In this document: one piece after another, positions 17,586 through 25,523 of the stretch
How the letters are laid out: each line of letters opens with the position of its first letter
How positions within the stretch are numbered: the stretch's first letter is position 1
Assembly: GCA_023398575.1 (NCBI GenBank)
Contig: JAEWSC010000011.1
Coordinates: 1 to 64,000 of the forward strand
Direction: 5' to 3'
Source: Bacillota bacterium
GTDB lineage: Bacteria > Bacillota > Clostridia > Christensenellales > Aristaeellaceae
Length of the DNA stretch: 64,000 nt
The notes under the pieces: generated by a model
Told to the model about the DNA's origin: nothing
Database searches by the model: none
Seen by the model: only the letters and a program-made list of their open reading frames with translations
Translations under genes and position numbers: made by a program

Positions 17586-18254
17586 TTATGGAACCAAGTT
17601 GACAATATCCGCTTTTTCATTTAGATCAACAAATTGGGCGGGCACTTCACCTACAATTATGCTTTCGGCAATTGGTACCGTACTGACCAATTCAACTTGT
17701 TTTGCACCGGTTGGAATAATCAAGCGGACTGTCGTTTTGGTAGACAAAAGAATTTTGTGCCTTGTTTGATTGATACCTGCGGATTCAAACTCTGTTACGA
17801 ATTGTGTAGATACGGCACCAACAGGCAGTATCTTGACAGGTATGCCCGGTCCGCTGCCGGCAAGAAAGTGTATTCCAAAGGCAGCACCCAGTGGAATAAG
17901 AATCACTTGGTTTTTCGTTTCTTGCAGTTTTTCCTGAGCCTGCAGTGCTGTGCGTGTAGCTAGGTCATTCATGCGCACCGTATTGGCCTGTATCATGGTA
18001 ACTTGTCTTTTGTCATTCATATGTACCATGATGAGATCGTCATAAGTGATGCCAGAATGCATAATGTCGGCCACGGCGGAGTTAATGACCTTTACTGCCA
18101 GAGAATAGGCGTCGGCGTATGCCATATCCAGTATCACCTGAGAAAGATTGTTTTCCAGTACCAAGAAAGCTGCGGTCAAAAGTAAAAGAATGATGACCGT
18201 CCAGCGCAGAAGCTTTCGTGAGAGACGTTTTTTTCTTTGCGGCAATGCAACCAT
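17586..18254 (-). CDS. yunB: sporulation protein YunB
   Basis: 222 residues. Short basic N-terminus (RKKRLSRKLLRW), one transmembrane helix (about 18-36), then the YunB domain: DMAYADAYSLAVKVINSAVADIM, GITYDDLIMVHMNDKRQVTMIQANT and the C-terminal QTRHKILLSTKTTVRLIIP. In Bacillus subtilis yunB is a sigma-E gene needed for efficient sporulation; its action is unknown. GGGAGG is seven bases before ATG 18254, better placed than for ATG 18260. Divergent from the PBP gene. A weak sigma-E-like site (GTATAGC, then CATATTCA, spacer 12 rather than 14) lies just upstream. Confidence 0.9.
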   Translation of the reverse strand: MVALPQRKKRLSRKLLRWTVIILLLLTAAFLVLENNLSQVILDMAYADAYSLAVKVINSAVADIMHSGITYDDLIMVHMNDKRQVTMIQANTVRMNDLATRTALQAQEKLQETKNQVILIPLGAAFGIHFLAGSGPGIPVKILPVGAVSTQFVTEFESAGINQTRHKILLSTKTTVRLIIPTGAKQVELVSTVPIAESIIVGEVPAQFVDLNEKADIVNLVP

Positions 18255-18319
18255 TTTCATTCCTCCCTCGTTTTATGAATATGCGAAAGCATGAGGCTAT
18301 ACCCGTTTTGTGGGAAACT

Positions 18320-18348
18320 TTGAATTGCTTTTGCGCCTGTGGTATAAT
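18320..18348 (+). promoter_or_regulatory. sigma-A promoter of the class A PBP gene
   Basis: TTGAAT (18320-18325), 17-base spacer, TATAAT (18343-18348). Predicted transcript start about 18355 leaves only 11 bases before ATG 18366 and so favours the TTG start at 18411. Confidence 0.75.
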
Positions 18349-18410
18349 ACGGGCATGTCCTGAAAATGACGATGACGATTCTTGGCGTAATGCCGTTTGG
18401 AGGCTTGGCT

Positions 18411-21359
18411 TTGTATCAACCACCTTATGCAAATGATCCTAAGAAAGCAAAGCGGGCGGGTGAATATCCCAATGCACAGCCCAATGATATGCAGGCTGTA
18501 GATGCACAGTACACGGATGAGCAATATGATGCTTATCCGGCAGGCGATGTGAATTATGACTATGTGGATCAGCAGGATAACTGGCAGGCAGGGGAATATG
18601 ACACCCAGTATGTGCAGCAGGAGGAGGTAAGCGAAGATTGGCAAGACGAGCTTCCGTCTGAAAAGACCTATCGTCATACCATTTTTAAGCCCAAGGTCCG
18701 CAAGCCAAGCTTTATCTTATCGATGCTGGTCAACGCCGTACGCATATTCGCGTTGATCGCCGTTTTGGCCGGCTTGGCAGGACTTGGTGCAGTGGTGGGT
18801 ATCGCCAAGGCATATGTGGAGACAGCACCGACGCTGAATTTGGCACTTTTGGATGCTCAGGATCAGACATCTTTTATTTACGATGCCGAGGGTAATTTGA
18901 TTACCGATTATAAGGGCACGGAAAACCGCGTCATGGTCTCTATTAATCAAATGCCAACCCATTTGCAAAACGCTTTTATCGCCGTGGAGGATGCCCGATT
19001 CTTTACCCATAACGGCGTAGATATTAAGCGTATTGTTGGCGCGTTTGTCGCTAATCTGACCTCTGGCAGCAACCAGGGAGGATCGACGATTACGCAGCAA
19101 TTGATTAAAAATACGGTTTTGAGTGATGAGTTAAGCTATAAACGAAAAATTCAGGAAGCTTACCTGGCTATGCAGTTGGAAGCGCGCTACAGTAAGCAGC
19201 AGATATTGGAAAGCTATTTGAATACCATTTACCTTGGCGAAAACTATTATGGTGTGCAAGTGGCCGCTGAGGGCTATTTCGGTAAGGAACTTGGCGAACT
19301 GACGCTGCGGGAATGTGCCATGCTGGCGGGTGTAAACAATAGTCCATACTACTATAATCCCCGCCGGAACTTCTTTGTACGGTCTGCCGAAGGCGTCGAT
19401 TATCCTGCCATTACAAACAATCGTACCAATTATGTGCTGCGGTGTATGTATGAGAATCAATTCATTACCCATGAGCAGTATACCGAAGCATTAAAGACGG
19501 AGACGGCGGTAGTTCTAAAGACCTCTCCCTCAGACGGCGCCGGCATGTACAAATATGCTCACTATGTGGAATACGCCGTCAGGGATGTGGTGAATAAGTT
19601 CCTGCAAATGGAAGGTTTGCCGGATACGAGTGAAAACCGTTACGCCATGGAGAACAAGCTGCGCACCGGCGGCTATCATGTCAAGCTGGCCATTGATACG
19701 CAGATTCAGGAGATTGTGGAGGATACGCTGGAAACATGGAAGAACTACCCCAGCCTGCGTAACCCCAGCGACAAGATTTACAGGGCGCGCAACGCTGACG
19801 GAACCTATTCTGAAATCATTCAGCCCCAGGCGGCGGCTGTGGTCATGGACTATAGGACCGGTGAGTTGAAGGCCATTGTCGGCGGCCGCAACAGGCCTAC
19901 ACAGCGCAAGACTTTAAACCGGGCCACCGATAACGAAATGCCGGTTGGTTCTGCCATCAAGCCATTGGCAGTATATGCACCGGCTATAGAAGGCGGGGCA
20001 TCACCTGCTACGGTAGTGTATAATATGCCTTTGCCTATTGTCGGCTATAAAAATGAAAAGAATCAGGATGCCTGGCCAGAAAATTATGGCGGCGGGGGAT
20101 ATAAAGGTCCGCAGACATTGCGGGCGGCTATGAGAAACAGCTATAACGTATCCGCGGCACAAACGCTGATGACCATGGTGGGTGTAGACCGGGCTGTGGA
20201 TTATCTTCAGAAAATGGGTGTTGATCGGGATCATATCAACGCAACGCCCTTTGGTGTGGCACTGGGTTCCAGCGGTATATCTCCGCTGGAGATGACCGTG
20301 GCTTATGGTGTGCTGGGCAACGGCGGTTTGTATCAGGAGCCGATATCCTTTCTGGGCATATCCGACAGCAATGGCAAGGTGATTTATGACAGTCATGCCA
20401 ACCAGCAACGCCGGCAGGTGTTCAAGGCATCTACGGCCTGGCTTACGGTGGATATGATGAAGGATGTTGTATCCGGCGGTACTGGTACAGGCGCCAAAAT
20501 TAGTGGACAGACGGTTGCTGGAAAAACAGGCACGAACTCTGATCAAAAGGGCATTGGTTTTGGCGGCATGACAGGCTGGTATGTTAGCTATGTATGGATA
20601 GGACATGACAATTACAAGGCGCTATCCTCCAAGTCAACGGGCAGCAATTCGGCCACGCCGCTTTGGAAGGCCTATATGAGCAAAATCCATACGGCCAAGA
20701 ATCTGCCCAACCGTGACATACTGGAAGGCGACCCTTCCCAATTTGGCCTGGTAAAAGTAACTACTTGCGGGGTAAGCGGCCAGTTGGCGACCAGCGCCTG
20801 CAGAAACGACCAAATGGGTTATGGCACTGTGACAGATTACTGGGCCACGGGAACCAAACCATTGACGGAATGTCAGATGCACAAGGTAATGACTGTTTGT
20901 ACTGAAAGTGGTAAGCTTACCAATGAGTATTGCCCGAATGTTGTAAGGGCAAACAAGGGCGTTATCGTGATACCGAAAGGTCATCCGCTGTATGGTTTTA
21001 TCGGCAGCAAGTATAACTCCACATTGGAGAAATATCTTGGCGAATTCGCTACGCTACGCTATTCCAATGATGCAAACGCAAATGCGGCATTGAACAGCTC
21101 CATAACTTGCGACATTCATGGTCCGGGTACCAACAACGACAACTATTTTGTTGATAACACACTGGTACCCGACGCAAACCGCCTTTTGGGCCAGGCGCAG
21201 GATGTACTGAACAACATGACGCAAGGGACAGATGCTTACAGCAACCTACAAAACGCCATCAGCAGCCTGCAGGGAATTCTGAACCAAGGAAGCCCATCTG
21301 CCTCCAGCCTGACGCAGGCAATGGGTTATCTGACACAGGCCATGGCGGGGGCTCAATAG
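18411..21359 (+). CDS. class A penicillin-binding protein (PBP1A type)
   Basis: Bifunctional peptidoglycan glycosyltransferase/transpeptidase, 982 residues, larger than the usual 700-900. Order: a cytoplasmic tail of about 100 residues rich in Tyr, Gln, Asp and Glu; one transmembrane helix (AVRIFALIAVLAGLAGLGAVV); GT51 domain with AVEDARFFTHNGVD, the QGGSTITQQL motif and the YLNTIYLG segment; transpeptidase domain with active-site SAIK (SxxK), SYN and KTGT; then about 200 residues with paired cysteines and a Gln/Asn-rich end. I prefer TTG 18411, since TTTGGAGG lies seven bases upstream; ATG 18366 is the alternative. Roles in wall growth; link to sporulation only by neighbourhood. Confidence 0.94.
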   Translation: MYQPPYANDPKKAKRAGEYPNAQPNDMQAVDAQYTDEQYDAYPAGDVNYDYVDQQDNWQAGEYDTQYVQQEEVSEDWQDELPSEKTYRHTIFKPKVRKPSFILSMLVNAVRIFALIAVLAGLAGLGAVVGIAKAYVETAPTLNLALLDAQDQTSFIYDAEGNLITDYKGTENRVMVSINQMPTHLQNAFIAVEDARFFTHNGVDIKRIVGAFVANLTSGSNQGGSTITQQLIKNTVLSDELSYKRKIQEAYLAMQLEARYSKQQILESYLNTIYLGENYYGVQVAAEGYFGKELGELTLRECAMLAGVNNSPYYYNPRRNFFVRSAEGVDYPAITNNRTNYVLRCMYENQFITHEQYTEALKTETAVVLKTSPSDGAGMYKYAHYVEYAVRDVVNKFLQMEGLPDTSENRYAMENKLRTGGYHVKLAIDTQIQEIVEDTLETWKNYPSLRNPSDKIYRARNADGTYSEIIQPQAAAVVMDYRTGELKAIVGGRNRPTQRKTLNRATDNEMPVGSAIKPLAVYAPAIEGGASPATVVYNMPLPIVGYKNEKNQDAWPENYGGGGYKGPQTLRAAMRNSYNVSAAQTLMTMVGVDRAVDYLQKMGVDRDHINATPFGVALGSSGISPLEMTVAYGVLGNGGLYQEPISFLGISDSNGKVIYDSHANQQRRQVFKASTAWLTVDMMKDVVSGGTGTGAKISGQTVAGKTGTNSDQKGIGFGGMTGWYVSYVWIGHDNYKALSSKSTGSNSATPLWKAYMSKIHTAKNLPNRDILEGDPSQFGLVKVTTCGVSGQLATSACRNDQMGYGTVTDYWATGTKPLTECQMHKVMTVCTESGKLTNEYCPNVVRANKGVIVIPKGHPLYGFIGSKYNSTLEKYLGEFATLRYSNDANANAALNSSITCDIHGPGTNNDNYFVDNTLVPDANRLLGQAQDVLNNMTQGTDAYSNLQNAISSLQGILNQGSPSASSLTQAMGYLTQAMAGAQ

Positions 21360-21369
21360 ATCAAAGCCA

Positions 21370-21410
21370 AGCAAAGCCGCTTCCATGCTATGCGAGGAAG
21401 CGGCTTTGCT
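21370..21410. terminator. bidirectional hairpin between PBP and spoVA genes
   Basis: A perfect 15-base inverted repeat, arms 21370-21384 and 21396-21410, loop 11 bases, containing AAGCCGCTTCC. T-rich sequence follows on the plus strand. Confidence 0.75.
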
Positions 21411-21426
21411 TCACTTTTGAAATGGT

Positions 21427-21786
21427 TTATCCCTTTGCCCTTGGTTTAAAGAGCATAGCCGCCAGTGCGCCAAACAGAACTGCGGCTGTGATGCCGCCTG
21501 AGGTGGCGCTAAGTCCGCCTGTAAAGACGCCTATCAGCCCTACTTCTTGCACGGCATGTATGACTCCCTGGCTCAGTGCATGACCAAAGCCGGTGAGTGG
21601 TACGGTAGCCCCTGCGCCTGCGAAGTCTACCAGATAACCGTAGACGCCGACAGCACTTAAAATTACCCCGGCAACAATATAACCGACCAGAATCCGCGCA
21701 GGTGTGGCATTGGTCTTTAAGACCAGCAGTTCGCCAATGGCGCACAGCACGCCGCCCACCAGAAAAGCTTTTAGATACATGAGCAT
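21427..21786 (-). CDS. spoVAE: stage V sporulation protein AE
   Basis: 119 residues, almost wholly hydrophobic with about four transmembrane helices; matches SpoVAEb (AFLVGGVLCAIGELL, DFAGAGATVPLTGFGHAL, GGLSATSGGITAAVLFG). Part of the inner-membrane channel that imports dipicolinic acid into the forespore and releases it at germination. GGAGGA is seven bases before ATG 21786. Last gene of spoVAC-spoVAD-spoVAE, 13 bases after spoVAD. Confidence 0.95.
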   Translation of the reverse strand: MLMYLKAFLVGGVLCAIGELLVLKTNATPARILVGYIVAGVILSAVGVYGYLVDFAGAGATVPLTGFGHALSQGVIHAVQEVGLIGVFTGGLSATSGGITAAVLFGALAAMLFKPRAKG

Positions 21787-21799
21787 GCACTATTCCTCC

Positions 21800-22825
21800 T
21801 TATGCCAGAGCTGATTCGATGGCGACGGCATGCGCCACGCCAGGTATACTTTCGCCCTGTTGGTTGCTGGTGGGACTAAGAAGCGCACCTGTGGCCATAA
21901 ATAAGATGCGCTTGAATTCTCCGGTAGCCAGCTTGTTTAGCAAAAGCGTATTGAGCACACTAGCCGCGCAGCCGCAGCCGCTGCCGCCGGAGTGCACATC
22001 CTGGTTCGCATCATATATTTGCAATCCGCAGTCCATATAATGATCAAAATCCAACGGGATGCCCTTTTTGTCCATCAGTTCCAGCAGTGCGTCGTGGCCA
22101 ACGCGGCCAAGATCACCGGAAACCACCCGGTCATAGTCTGCGGCGCTGCGACCCGTATCTTGAAAATGGGCGGCAAGGGTGGCAGCCGCTGCCGGTGCCA
22201 TGGCGGCACCCATATTATTGGCATCGGTGATACCCATATCCACCAGCCGGCCAATGGTCACATGCGTCACATGGGCAATGGGCTTGAGTTTTGGGTCGCA
22301 GGATACCAGTGTTGCGCCAGCACCCGTAACAGTCCATTGAGCGGTAGGACAGCGTTGGCTTCCGTATTCCAAGGGGAAGCGGTACTGTCTCTCCGCTGTA
22401 CAGAAATGGCTGCTGGCGCCGCAGATGATGGATGTGGCAAAACCGCCATCCACAAGCATAGATCCTAAGGAAAGGCTTTCTGACATGGTAGAGCAGGCAC
22501 CATATAATCCCAAAAAGGGAATGCCTAGTTCTCTGGCCGCCATGGAGGATGCCATGATTTGATTTAGAAGGTCACCTCCCAGCAGATAATGAACATTTTT
22601 CTCCACTACGCCAGCCTTTTGAAGGCAAGTCTTTACGGCTGAAAAGAAGAAGTGGCTCTCTGCCTTTTCCCAGCTTTCTTCGCCATACGTATCGTCTGGT
22701 ACAATCTGGTCAAAAAGGCTGCCCAAGGGCCCTTCGCCCTCTTTTTTGCCGGCAAATGCTGCACCGGTTATAATACCAGGACGGGAAGGAAGTTGTACAG
22801 TTTGTGCGCCGAGTCGTTTTTGCAT
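21800..22825 (-). CDS. spoVAD: stage V sporulation protein AD
   Basis: 341 residues with a thiolase-like fold; the soluble SpoVA subunit on the outer face of the spore inner membrane that binds dipicolinic acid in Bacillus. Seen: the opening segment TVQLPSRPGIITGAAF, the LLGGDLLNQIMASSMAAREL stretch, GLYGACSTMSESL and CGASSHFCTAERQYRFPLEYG, then DFDHYMDCGLQIYD and the glycine/cysteine stretch GGSGCGCAASV. AAAGGAG precedes ATG 22825 by nine bases. Middle gene of the spoVA operon. Confidence 0.96.
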   Translation of the reverse strand: MQKRLGAQTVQLPSRPGIITGAAFAGKKEGEGPLGSLFDQIVPDDTYGEESWEKAESHFFFSAVKTCLQKAGVVEKNVHYLLGGDLLNQIMASSMAARELGIPFLGLYGACSTMSESLSLGSMLVDGGFATSIICGASSHFCTAERQYRFPLEYGSQRCPTAQWTVTGAGATLVSCDPKLKPIAHVTHVTIGRLVDMGITDANNMGAAMAPAAAATLAAHFQDTGRSAADYDRVVSGDLGRVGHDALLELMDKKGIPLDFDHYMDCGLQIYDANQDVHSGGSGCGCAASVLNTLLLNKLATGEFKRILFMATGALLSPTSNQQGESIPGVAHAVAIESALA

Positions 22826-22838
22826 GCTTTGCGCTCCT

Positions 22839-23315
22839 TTACCACTTAAAAATGGTGTACAATATGCCTACGATGACCGAAGCACTTATGCCGTACACCA
22901 AGACCGGACCTGCAATTGTAAATAGTCTCGCGCCAAGACCCAGCACCATTCCCTCCCGCCGGAATTCCATGGCGGGTGAAACCATAGCGTTGGCGAAGCC
23001 GGTAATGGGCACAAGCGTACCTGCACCGCCAAATTTCGCAATATTGTCAAACAAGCCGATGCCTGTAAACAGCGCCGTCAGGAAGACAAGTACAATGCTG
23101 GAAAAAGTGGCGGCGGTAGAGGCTTTCATATTTAAATAGGTGACTCCAATATCGATTAATCCCTGACCGAGTGTGCAGATCAATCCTCCTACCAAAAAGG
23201 CTCGGAGTATACCTTGGCCTAACTGTGACTTGGGTGAAAGACGGGAGATAAGATCACGGTACGCATCCTGCTTTTGCTTTTGCCGAAGGGTGATTGGCTT
23301 TTGCTTGTCAAACAT
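22839..23315 (-). CDS. spoVAC: stage V sporulation protein AC
   Basis: 158 residues. A charged N-terminal 35 residues then four or so membrane helices; SpoVAC motifs FLVGGLICTLGQG, FDNIAKFGGAGTLVPITGFANAMVSPAMEF and GREGMVLGLGARLF-like segment. In Bacillus SpoVAC acts as a mechanosensitive channel in dipicolinic acid release. AAAGGAG lies upstream of ATG 23315. First gene of a minimal spoVA operon (no spoVAA, AB or AF), as in many Clostridia. A sigma-G-like promoter lies about 200 bases upstream. Confidence 0.96.
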   Translation of the reverse strand: MFDKQKPITLRQKQKQDAYRDLISRLSPKSQLGQGILRAFLVGGLICTLGQGLIDIGVTYLNMKASTAATFSSIVLVFLTALFTGIGLFDNIAKFGGAGTLVPITGFANAMVSPAMEFRREGMVLGLGARLFTIAGPVLVYGISASVIVGILYTIFKW

Positions 23316-23518
23316 GGTTTTACTCCTTTTCTATCTGTGTTTTAGGCCGGGCGTTTAATGTTTGGGGCATAGGCCGCATGCGTATTTCTCTGTCGCCTGC
23401 CCTTGGCACAGTCTCCAATGTGTACGGAACGAGGGTGTTTCGCGTTTTTTCCATGAAAAAGCACCTGCTTTCATTGCCTCATTTATGCGGATGCATGACC
23501 GCAGGCTTTAGTATGCGC

Positions 23519-23548
23519 TATGTGCTAATTGCTCATGTAATGACAGCA
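23519..23548 (-). promoter_or_regulatory. putative sigma-G promoter of the spoVA operon
   Basis: Minus strand ACATG (23548-23544), 18 bases, CATACTA (23525-23519). Sigma-G consensus is GHATR-N18-CATXHTA: the -10 matches fully, the -35 four of five. spoVA operons are sigma-G dependent in Bacillus. The predicted leader is long (about 200 bases). Confidence 0.42.
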
Positions 23549-23567
23549 ATTTCAAAGCTGCCAAAAT

Positions 23568-23630
23568 AAAAAAAGGAACCATGTTTCTGCAACGTAAGGC
23601 ATGCCACCTTATATTGCGATTCATGGTTCC
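23568..23630 (-). terminator. intrinsic terminator of the marR-ABC exporter operon
   Basis: Minus strand GGAACCATG (23630-23622) pairs with CATGGTTCC (23583-23575) across a 38-base loop, then seven T (23574-23568). Confidence 0.75.
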
Positions 23631-23660
23631 GTTTAAGTTTCCGTTGTGTTTTACCTTTGC

Positions 23661-25523
23661 TTATGCAGATATCGACTGCTGGAACTGGGCGTTATACAGC
23701 TGTGCGTAAAAACCGTTCCTTTCCAGCAATTCCTCATGATTTCCCTGTTCCACAATGTCACCATCCTGCATGACGAGGATCAGGTCGGCATCGCGAATGG
23801 TGGATAAGCGGTGAGCAATTACGAAACTGGTTCGACCATGCATCAGATTATCCATGGCCTTTTGGATACGCAGCTCTGTTCGGGTATCCACGGAGCTTGT
23901 GGCTTCATCAAGGATGAGTATCTGCGGGTCGGCCAGAATCGCTCTTGCGATGGTCAGCAGCTGTTTCTGGCCCTGTGAAATATTGTTTGCTTCTTCATTG
24001 ATAACCATATCGTAACCATCGGGCAGCGTTTGAATAAAGTGATGAGCGTGGGCCGAACGGGCGGCAGCCTCCACCTCTTCCTGCGTAGCATTCAAGCGGC
24101 CATAACGGATATTGTCGAGTATGCTGCCGTTAAAGAGCCAAGTGTCTTGCAATACCATGCCGAACATGCTGCGCAGGTCATTACGGTCAAAGCTGCGGAT
24201 ATCATGACCATCAATAAGGATTCTGCCACCAGACACGTCATAAAAGCGCATCAGCAGCTTGACCATGGTGGTTTTGCCTGCCCCGGTGGGACCAACGATG
24301 GCAACTTTTTGGCCTGGCTTAATCACAGCGCAGAAATCGCGAATGATGGTCTTATCTTCTTGATATCCAAACCGAACATGGTCAAAGGTTACCTGGCCGC
24401 TGAGATTCTGCGTGGAAGCCGGGTTTTCTATTGTCTGTTCTTCCTCCGACAGTTCCAGAAATTCGAATACGCGCTCGGCGGCCGCTGCGGTAGATTGCAG
24501 CATGGTGGTGACCTGCGCAATCTGGGAAAGCGGTTGATTGAACATGCGGACATACTGGATAAACGACTGTATGTCACCGACTGTAATGATGCCGCGGACA
24601 GCCAGCGTTCCGCCTAGGATGGCGACCATTACATAGCCCAGGTTACCAATGAAGATCATAATGGGCATCATCAGCCCCGATAGGAACTGAGATTTCCATG
24701 CGGAGGCATACAGCTCCTGATTGTTTTTTTCAAATGCATCCAACGCTCTTTTTTCGCCGTTGAATGCTTTTACAATCAATTGACCTGAATAGATTTCTTC
24801 TACTTGCCCGTTGACATGGCCCAGGTATTGCTGCTGCCTTGTAAAGTGCTTTTGGGATTTCTTCACCACGAATTGCATCAAAAACGCGGATAGTGGAACG
24901 ATCAAAAGCGCTGCCAGCGTCATCTGCCACGAAATGGAGAGCATCATGATGAGCACACCGATAGCAATGGTAATCGAGGATATTACCTGTGAAAGGCTTT
25001 GGTTCAAGCTCTGTGTCAGGGTATCTACATCGTTGGTGATGCGGGATAAAACCTCGCCGTGGGTTACGCTGTCAAAATGGCTCATGGGAAGCCGGTGAAT
25101 TTTTGTGGACAACTCTTTGCGAAACTGATAGCTCAGTTTTTGCGATACGCCAGCCATTACATAGCCTTGTAGTATGCCAAAGACAGAGCTAAGTAGGTAC
25201 AGCGCCAGCAAGCCAATAAGCAAAGTAGCTACAGCAGGAAAGTCAATGCCTGCTCCACCTTGAAATCCACTGACAAGGCCGGTGAATATCTTATCCACAA
25301 TGTGACCCATCTGCTTTGGGCCAATAATGGAGAAAATGGCACTGGCAACAGCCAGCAAAATGACGGAGAGGGTTGCCACACGGTAGTCTGCCAAACGGCC
25401 AATCAGCTTGCTCATGGTACCTTTAAAGTTTTTGGGCTTTTCTCCGCCCATCATTGGACCGCCGCCCATAGGGCCGCCGGCCATAGGTCCTCTTGGACCA
25501 CGGCTGCGATTATTGTTCTGCAT
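23661..25523 (-). CDS. ABC exporter half-transporter, subunit 2 (consensus Walker site)
   Basis: 620 residues: a Gly/Pro/Met-rich N-terminus (about 1-35), a six-helix exporter membrane domain, then a nucleotide-binding domain with Walker A GPTGAGKTT, signature ISQGQ (degenerate; usual LSGGQ), Walker B ILILDEATSSVD with catalytic Glu, and the H-loop IAHRLSTIRDAD. It belongs to the LmrA/YfiC-like multidrug and lipid exporters and overlaps subunit 1 by 14 bases, so the two form a heterodimer. Substrate is unknown; MarR control suggests toxic compounds. Confidence 0.93.
   Translation of the reverse strand: MQNNNRSRGPRGPMAGGPMGGGPMMGGEKPKNFKGTMSKLIGRLADYRVATLSVILLAVASAIFSIIGPKQMGHIVDKIFTGLVSGFQGGAGIDFPAVATLLIGLLALYLLSSVFGILQGYVMAGVSQKLSYQFRKELSTKIHRLPMSHFDSVTHGEVLSRITNDVDTLTQSLNQSLSQVISSITIAIGVLIMMLSISWQMTLAALLIVPLSAFLMQFVVKKSQKHFTRQQQYLGHVNGQVEEIYSGQLIVKAFNGEKRALDAFEKNNQELYASAWKSQFLSGLMMPIMIFIGNLGYVMVAILGGTLAVRGIITVGDIQSFIQYVRMFNQPLSQIAQVTTMLQSTAAAAERVFEFLELSEEEQTIENPASTQNLSGQVTFDHVRFGYQEDKTIIRDFCAVIKPGQKVAIVGPTGAGKTTMVKLLMRFYDVSGGRILIDGHDIRSFDRNDLRSMFGMVLQDTWLFNGSILDNIRYGRLNATQEEVEAAARSAHAHHFIQTLPDGYDMVINEEANNISQGQKQLLTIARAILADPQILILDEATSSVDTRTELRIQKAMDNLMHGRTSFVIAHRLSTIRDADLILVMQDGDIVEQGNHEELLERNGFYAQLYNAQFQQSISA

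Larger units (their letters stand above)
23316..23660. other. intergenic region holding the spoVA promoter and an exporter terminator
   Basis: 345 bases. The left part is the long leader of spoVAC with a sigma-G-like promoter; the right part is the terminator of the minus-strand exporter operon. Open frames here (for example plus 23294-23569) show no family resemblance or ribosome binding site. Confidence 0.6.

Noticed and set aside
23294..23569. 91-codon plus-strand frame upstream of spoVAC
   Set aside because: No ribosome binding site; covers the spoVA promoter region and lacks any family resemblance.
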